Positions 60,185-64,000 of a DNA stretch of 64,000 bases are shown piece after piece. The translations under genes and the position numbers were made by a program. The stretch is from assembly GCA_019137255.1 (NCBI GenBank), contig WPDH01000140.1, forward strand, positions 62,001 to 126,000, written 5' to 3'. Each line of letters starts with the position of its first letter. Positions within the stretch are counted from its first letter, which is position 1. The notes beneath the pieces were generated by a model, which saw only the letters and a program-made list of their open reading frames with translations, did not search any database and was not told where the DNA came from. The stretch comes from Corinectria fuckeliana (lineage: Eukaryota; Ascomycota; Sordariomycetes; Hypocreales; Nectriaceae).

Positions 60185-60425
60185 TCTCTTTAAAATAACT
60201 AAGATTTTTTAACTTTAGAATATCTTATTTTAATCTTATTAGCACTTAAGAAATCTAGTTATTATACTATATAAGATAATATTATATTTATATTATAACT
60301 TTATTATATTATTTTAGTTTTTAAATAGCTAAAGTTATTAAAAACTAAAACTAGCTATTTAATCTTTATAAAAAGCTTAATAAAAAAATAAAAAAAGTAG
60401 CCTTAAAAGATAGTAAGATTTAATT

Positions 60426-62287
60426 AATAATATATTTATAATAAATTAATAATATATTATAGCTCTAATACTATATATATTAAGCTTTTTTACTATTCTT
60501 ATTAAGCTTTTTATTACTAGAGTTAGTCTTAGCTATATATTATTACTATAAGTACACTAAAGTAAAAATCTATTAGTACTTAGATTTTTAGTTTTAAGAT
60601 TAGAATTATTTAAAAGTAATTAAAGCTTATTAGACTTTATAGTAATAGTAATATAAAAGACTAAGTATATTAAATATAAAAAGAGATATTATCTTATAAG
60701 TTATTTTATAATATATTAATAATATATTTATTATTAATTAATTAAGAATAGCTAAATATAAGTAATTTATAAAAACTATAAATATAGTTAAGTATATTTA
60801 AAAGTAGTTAGTAGTTAATTAGTAATATATTAATCTATTTTTTATTAAGTAAGAAAATAAGTATAATTTTTATTTAATTTATTAATATATTACTAATATA
60901 TTATTAGAACCTTATAGGTATATTTTAAGGTATTATTAAATACTCTTATTTATAACTATATAATAGTTATTATTATACTATTATCTTATTTTACTTTAAG
61001 AAATTCTTATATTAAATTAAGTATATTTTATCTAATATAACTATTTTTATTAATTAGACTAAAAAGTATTATATTATTATAAATTAAATAAATTATTAAA
61101 AGTAATATTATAGTAAGTTATTTAATTATAAATATATTAGTAATATATTACTAATATATTATAGATTTTATATATATTTTAAGTAGTTATAAATATATTA
61201 TCTTAATAAGCTATATAGTAACTTAAAAAATTTTTATACTTAAAAATCCTCTTATTTCTTATATTTTTTTAATATTATATAGTATTTATAATTATTTACT
61301 ATCTTTTCTAACTTAAATACTAATTTATATTCTTACCTAACTATAAAATACTTTTAATTAGTAAGATTATATACCTAATATATTAAGTAAGTCTTTTTAA
61401 TATATTATTAATATATTACTAATAAAAGTTAGATATTTAGTTATAATCTCTTACTATTTAAAAAATATATAAGACTTTTAATTAAAATACTCTCTCTTAA
61501 GTTTATTTAAGCCTTATAAATTATAATAAGCTTTAATATATCTTAAAAACTTATTAAAGTATTTACTTTTTACTAGGAGTATTATAACTTAAAGCTTATT
61601 ATAAGTATCTTTCTTATTATTAGTATAATAACTAATAGGTAAGATTCTTTTATAATAAATTTATAATATATTATTAATATATTATAGTATATTTAAATCT
61701 TTAAAAATAATAAGATTAATCTCTTAATTATTCTATTTTATTAAGAGTAAGTAGAGTTTTTTAGTTATTTAAACTTTATCTTCTTTTAGGTTAATATAAA
61801 CTTTAAGTATATTTTAAGTAATACTAAGTATAAGATTATCTAGATAGCTTATAACTAGAAAGCTAAAATTAGTAAGTTACTTTAAAATATATTTATAATA
61901 TATTACTAATTAATTACTAGCTATCTCTCTTATCTAAGTAATTATTAACTTAAAGTTTACTAAGGCTTATATTATTATATTTACTTATATATTTACTTAT
62001 ATAAGAGATAAGTTTTAGATTTTCTCTTACTAATATTATATTTATAGTACTAAAATATAAGAGGTTATACTAAATTAAGACTAGTTATATATTAAAAGTA
62101 TATATCTTATAATATATTATAAATATATTACTAATATTAGTAAGTCTTAGTACTTATTTAAGCTAAGAGGTTAATTTAGAGTATAAGAATTATATATTAT
62201 AAGTTATATACTATATATATTTTTACTAAGTTTATTATAAGTATAGTATTAGTAAGAATCTATAATATATTATTAATATATTACTAA
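60426..62287. repeat. Quasi-periodic array of a TAATATATTA-type motif
   Basis: Paired words of the form AATATATTA-n-TAATATATTA or TATAATATATTA-n-AATATATTA occur near 60,426, 60,706, 60,881, 61,130, 61,399, 61,661, 61,883, 62,107 and 62,261. Most spacings are 220-280 bp. The sequence between them is not obviously repeated. Similar words also occur inside the palindrome arms. Confidence 0.6.
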
Positions 62288-62640
62288 TAAAAGTAAAGAA
62301 AATATATAACTTTATATAAGATTATATAAGAAGATAAGCTTACAGCCTAAAAGACTAGCTTTAAGAGAAACTAGTACTAGGCTAGATAGGGTATACTAAG
62401 AGTATAAAAGCTACTAAGTAAGATTACTTAGTAATCTTAGCAAGTAGTTTATAACTACTTACTAAGTTAAAGTCTTATAATATATAAATACTTACCTTAG
62501 AGCTTTTTATCTTACCTTAATTAGCTAACTCTTATAATTTTTTAACTTTTTTACCTACCTAAGTGATTAGTATAAATAGAAAGATAATAATAAACCTCTA
62601 ATAAACCCTAGCTTAAATAAGTTATATACTAACACTAGGT

Positions 62641-64000
62641 TATATTATAAGCAGTATACACTAAGTAATAAAACTACTATAAACAAAATAAATTATACTA
62701 AAAATAATTAAGTTAGTAAAACTAGTATATAAACTAGAGCTAGGAGATATTAAGAAGGAGAGCTAGAAAACCTAATATAAGAGGTCTAAAAGTAATTATA
62801 ACCTATTAGTAAAGCTGCTACCTAGGTTATATAAGCAGATTCTTAGTGATTAACTAGTAATATAAGAGTAGTAAACCTTAATATTAGTATACAGCTTAGA
62901 TATATAGAATTTCTTAAAGATTCTAGCTAAATAGTAAGTAGTATAAATAAAGCTAATATACTAACTAGTCTAATATCCTATAAGTAACCTTAGGCGGAAT
63001 TAGAAAAAACCCCCTACTTATAACTATATAGTACTACTTAAAAACACTATAGAGATAGAGGTTAATAACTAGATTTATACTATAAAGTTAGAAAATAGCC
63101 TCTAACTTAACTATACTAATATATAAAAAATTAAATAGTTTATAACTAAGCTTTATATAACTAGACAGACTAAATAGTATAACTATAAAAAGAACCTTAT
63201 TAACTTAACCTAGTAAGACTATCTTAACTTTATTTATAAGAGATATATTAATATAAGCTTATAAGAGAGGTAACTATAAGATAAATTAATAAAGATTTAA
63301 TAGTGTGATAACTAGTTGCTAATAAACTATTTTAACTTATAGACTATCTTATACACCTCTATAAGCACTCTAGACCTTAAAGACTAAGCAGACCTAGCTT
63401 ACTAATATTATCACAAGCTTAAAAACCAGCTAAAAAAAGAAATAAACTATTAGAAGGTTAATCTTCTATAAGTATAAGATATAACTAATAAGATAAAAAG
63501 GCTATAATTATATATTTAATATAACTATAAGTTATAAAGTAAAAGGCGAAAATATAAACTTAGTAACTATACCTAAAAGAGGTCTAAAAAGACTACTAAT
63601 ATAAAACAAGCTAAAAGCTAAAACCCTAAAGAAATATAAAATAACACAGGGAATTATATATACTTCTAACTATTTAAAAACCTACTTTTAGCTAACCTAC
63701 TAGCAGACTGCCCTATATATAGTAAAAGATTAACTAACTAACTAGAGGTATAATATTATAATTATAATAAGACTAAGCATCTAGTAAGAGATTATTAGGC
63801 GGCTAAAAGGAACCTTAGTATTAACACTAACTAGATACTAAGCCTACCTCTAGTAAAAGTATAATTTATAAGTATATAAGTAGAAAAACTAGACTCTTTA
63901 AGAAATAAGTAGGCACTAAAAATACTACTAAAACCCTAGTGCTAATACTAAAAATAATACTAATTAGATATATTATTTAAGAAAAGGTAATTACTTTATA
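62641..64000 (+). mobile_element. RIP-inactivated retrotransposon Gag frame (partial)
   Basis: One plus-strand frame can be followed from about 62,641 to the window end. It is broken by many TAA and TAG codons but by no TGA, as expected when Gln CAA/CAG codons are mutated by C-to-T. The decoded frame is hydrophilic, Lys/Gln/Asn/Tyr/Ile-rich (e.g. STLDLKD then ADLAY then YYHKLKNQLKKE near 63,364-63,440) like a capsid. At 63,754-63,795 it carries the spacing of a CCHC zinc knuckle (x2, x4, His, x4), but all three Cys positions read Tyr. Pol would lie beyond the window. Whether it is a copia, gypsy or LINE-type element cannot be decided here. Confidence 0.72.
63754..63795 (+). pseudogene. Decayed CCHC zinc knuckle (Cys to Tyr at all three positions)
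   Basis: The translation is YYNYNKTKHLVRDY, followed by a stop and AAKRNL. The spacing Y-x2-Y-x4-H-x4-Y equals the Gag knuckle C-x2-C-x4-H-x4-C, and TGY-to-TAY is exactly the G-to-A change that RIP makes when it acts on the opposite strand. The Gly that normally precedes His reads Lys (GGN/GAN-type change). Confidence 0.72.

Larger units (their letters stand above)
59060..64000. repeat. RIP-decayed A+T-rich block (runs off the window)
   Basis: From about 59,060 the sequence becomes almost entirely A and T, with C surviving mainly before T or C and G mainly after A or G. CpA and TpG are nearly absent between 59,150 and 62,500 while TpA dominates. That is the signature of repeat-induced point mutation (C-to-T preferentially at CpA), a premeiotic defence of Pezizomycotina. 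No intact gene is present. The block begins less than 400 bp after the permease. Confidence 0.92.

Overview
This window comes from the nuclear genome of a filamentous ascomycete (Pezizomycotina, probably a Sordariomycete; the class is my inference). The signs are many short spliceosomal introns (45-140 bp, GT...CTNAC...AG), a Zn2Cys6 regulator, fungus-restricted families (DUF3405, an ORP1-like protein, SPX-DUF202), pyrimidine-rich leaders, and a terminal A+T block with the hallmarks of repeat-induced point mutation (RIP). I rebuilt the gene models by hand from splice signals and reading-phase continuity. Every multi-exon model below closes in frame.

Layout. 1-2,688: intergenic, with an N gap inside a C homopolymer. 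2,689-3,954: KpsF/GutQ-type sugar-phosphate isomerase (+). 8,293-9,880: SPX-DUF202 membrane protein (+), convergent with a Zn2Cys6 transcription factor (10,305-12,252, -). 16,161-17,065: GNAT acetyltransferase (+), convergent with a six-exon ORP1-like gene (18,011-21,841, -). 21,842-29,510: gene-poor, with a second N gap in poly-C. 29,511-30,553: acidic hypothetical protein (-). 31,345-33,777: DUF3405 membrane-anchored protein (-). 36,704-38,983: LIM/paxillin-like protein (-). 38,984-45,452: gene-poor. 45,453-47,139: inositol-3-phosphate synthase INO1 (+). 47,611-47,823: possible Cys-rich small protein (-). 49,923-53,054: protein kinase fused to a beta-propeller-like region (+). 53,115-54,734: CorA-like metal transporter (-). 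56,224-58,676: ten-exon amino-acid permease (+). From about 59,060 to the end: extremely A+T-rich, RIP-decayed repeats, with a ~900 bp perfectly centred palindrome and a decayed retrotransposon Gag frame.

The core part (to about 48 kb) is an ordinary collection of housekeeping and regulatory genes without an obvious shared pathway. Phosphate sensing (SPX), inositol synthesis (INO1) and actin/polarity scaffolding (LIM) are unrelated neighbours. The right-hand part (49.9-58.7 kb) looks accessory: kinase-propeller, CorA-like and permease genes lie directly beside RIP-inactivated transposon DNA, as in subtelomeric or island regions. I found no secondary-metabolite cluster, CRISPR array, rRNA or convincing tRNA. 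The most informative signals are in the A+T block. Gag zinc-knuckle cysteines have all become tyrosines, and a less-mutated copy of the palindrome arm sits exactly on the compositional border.
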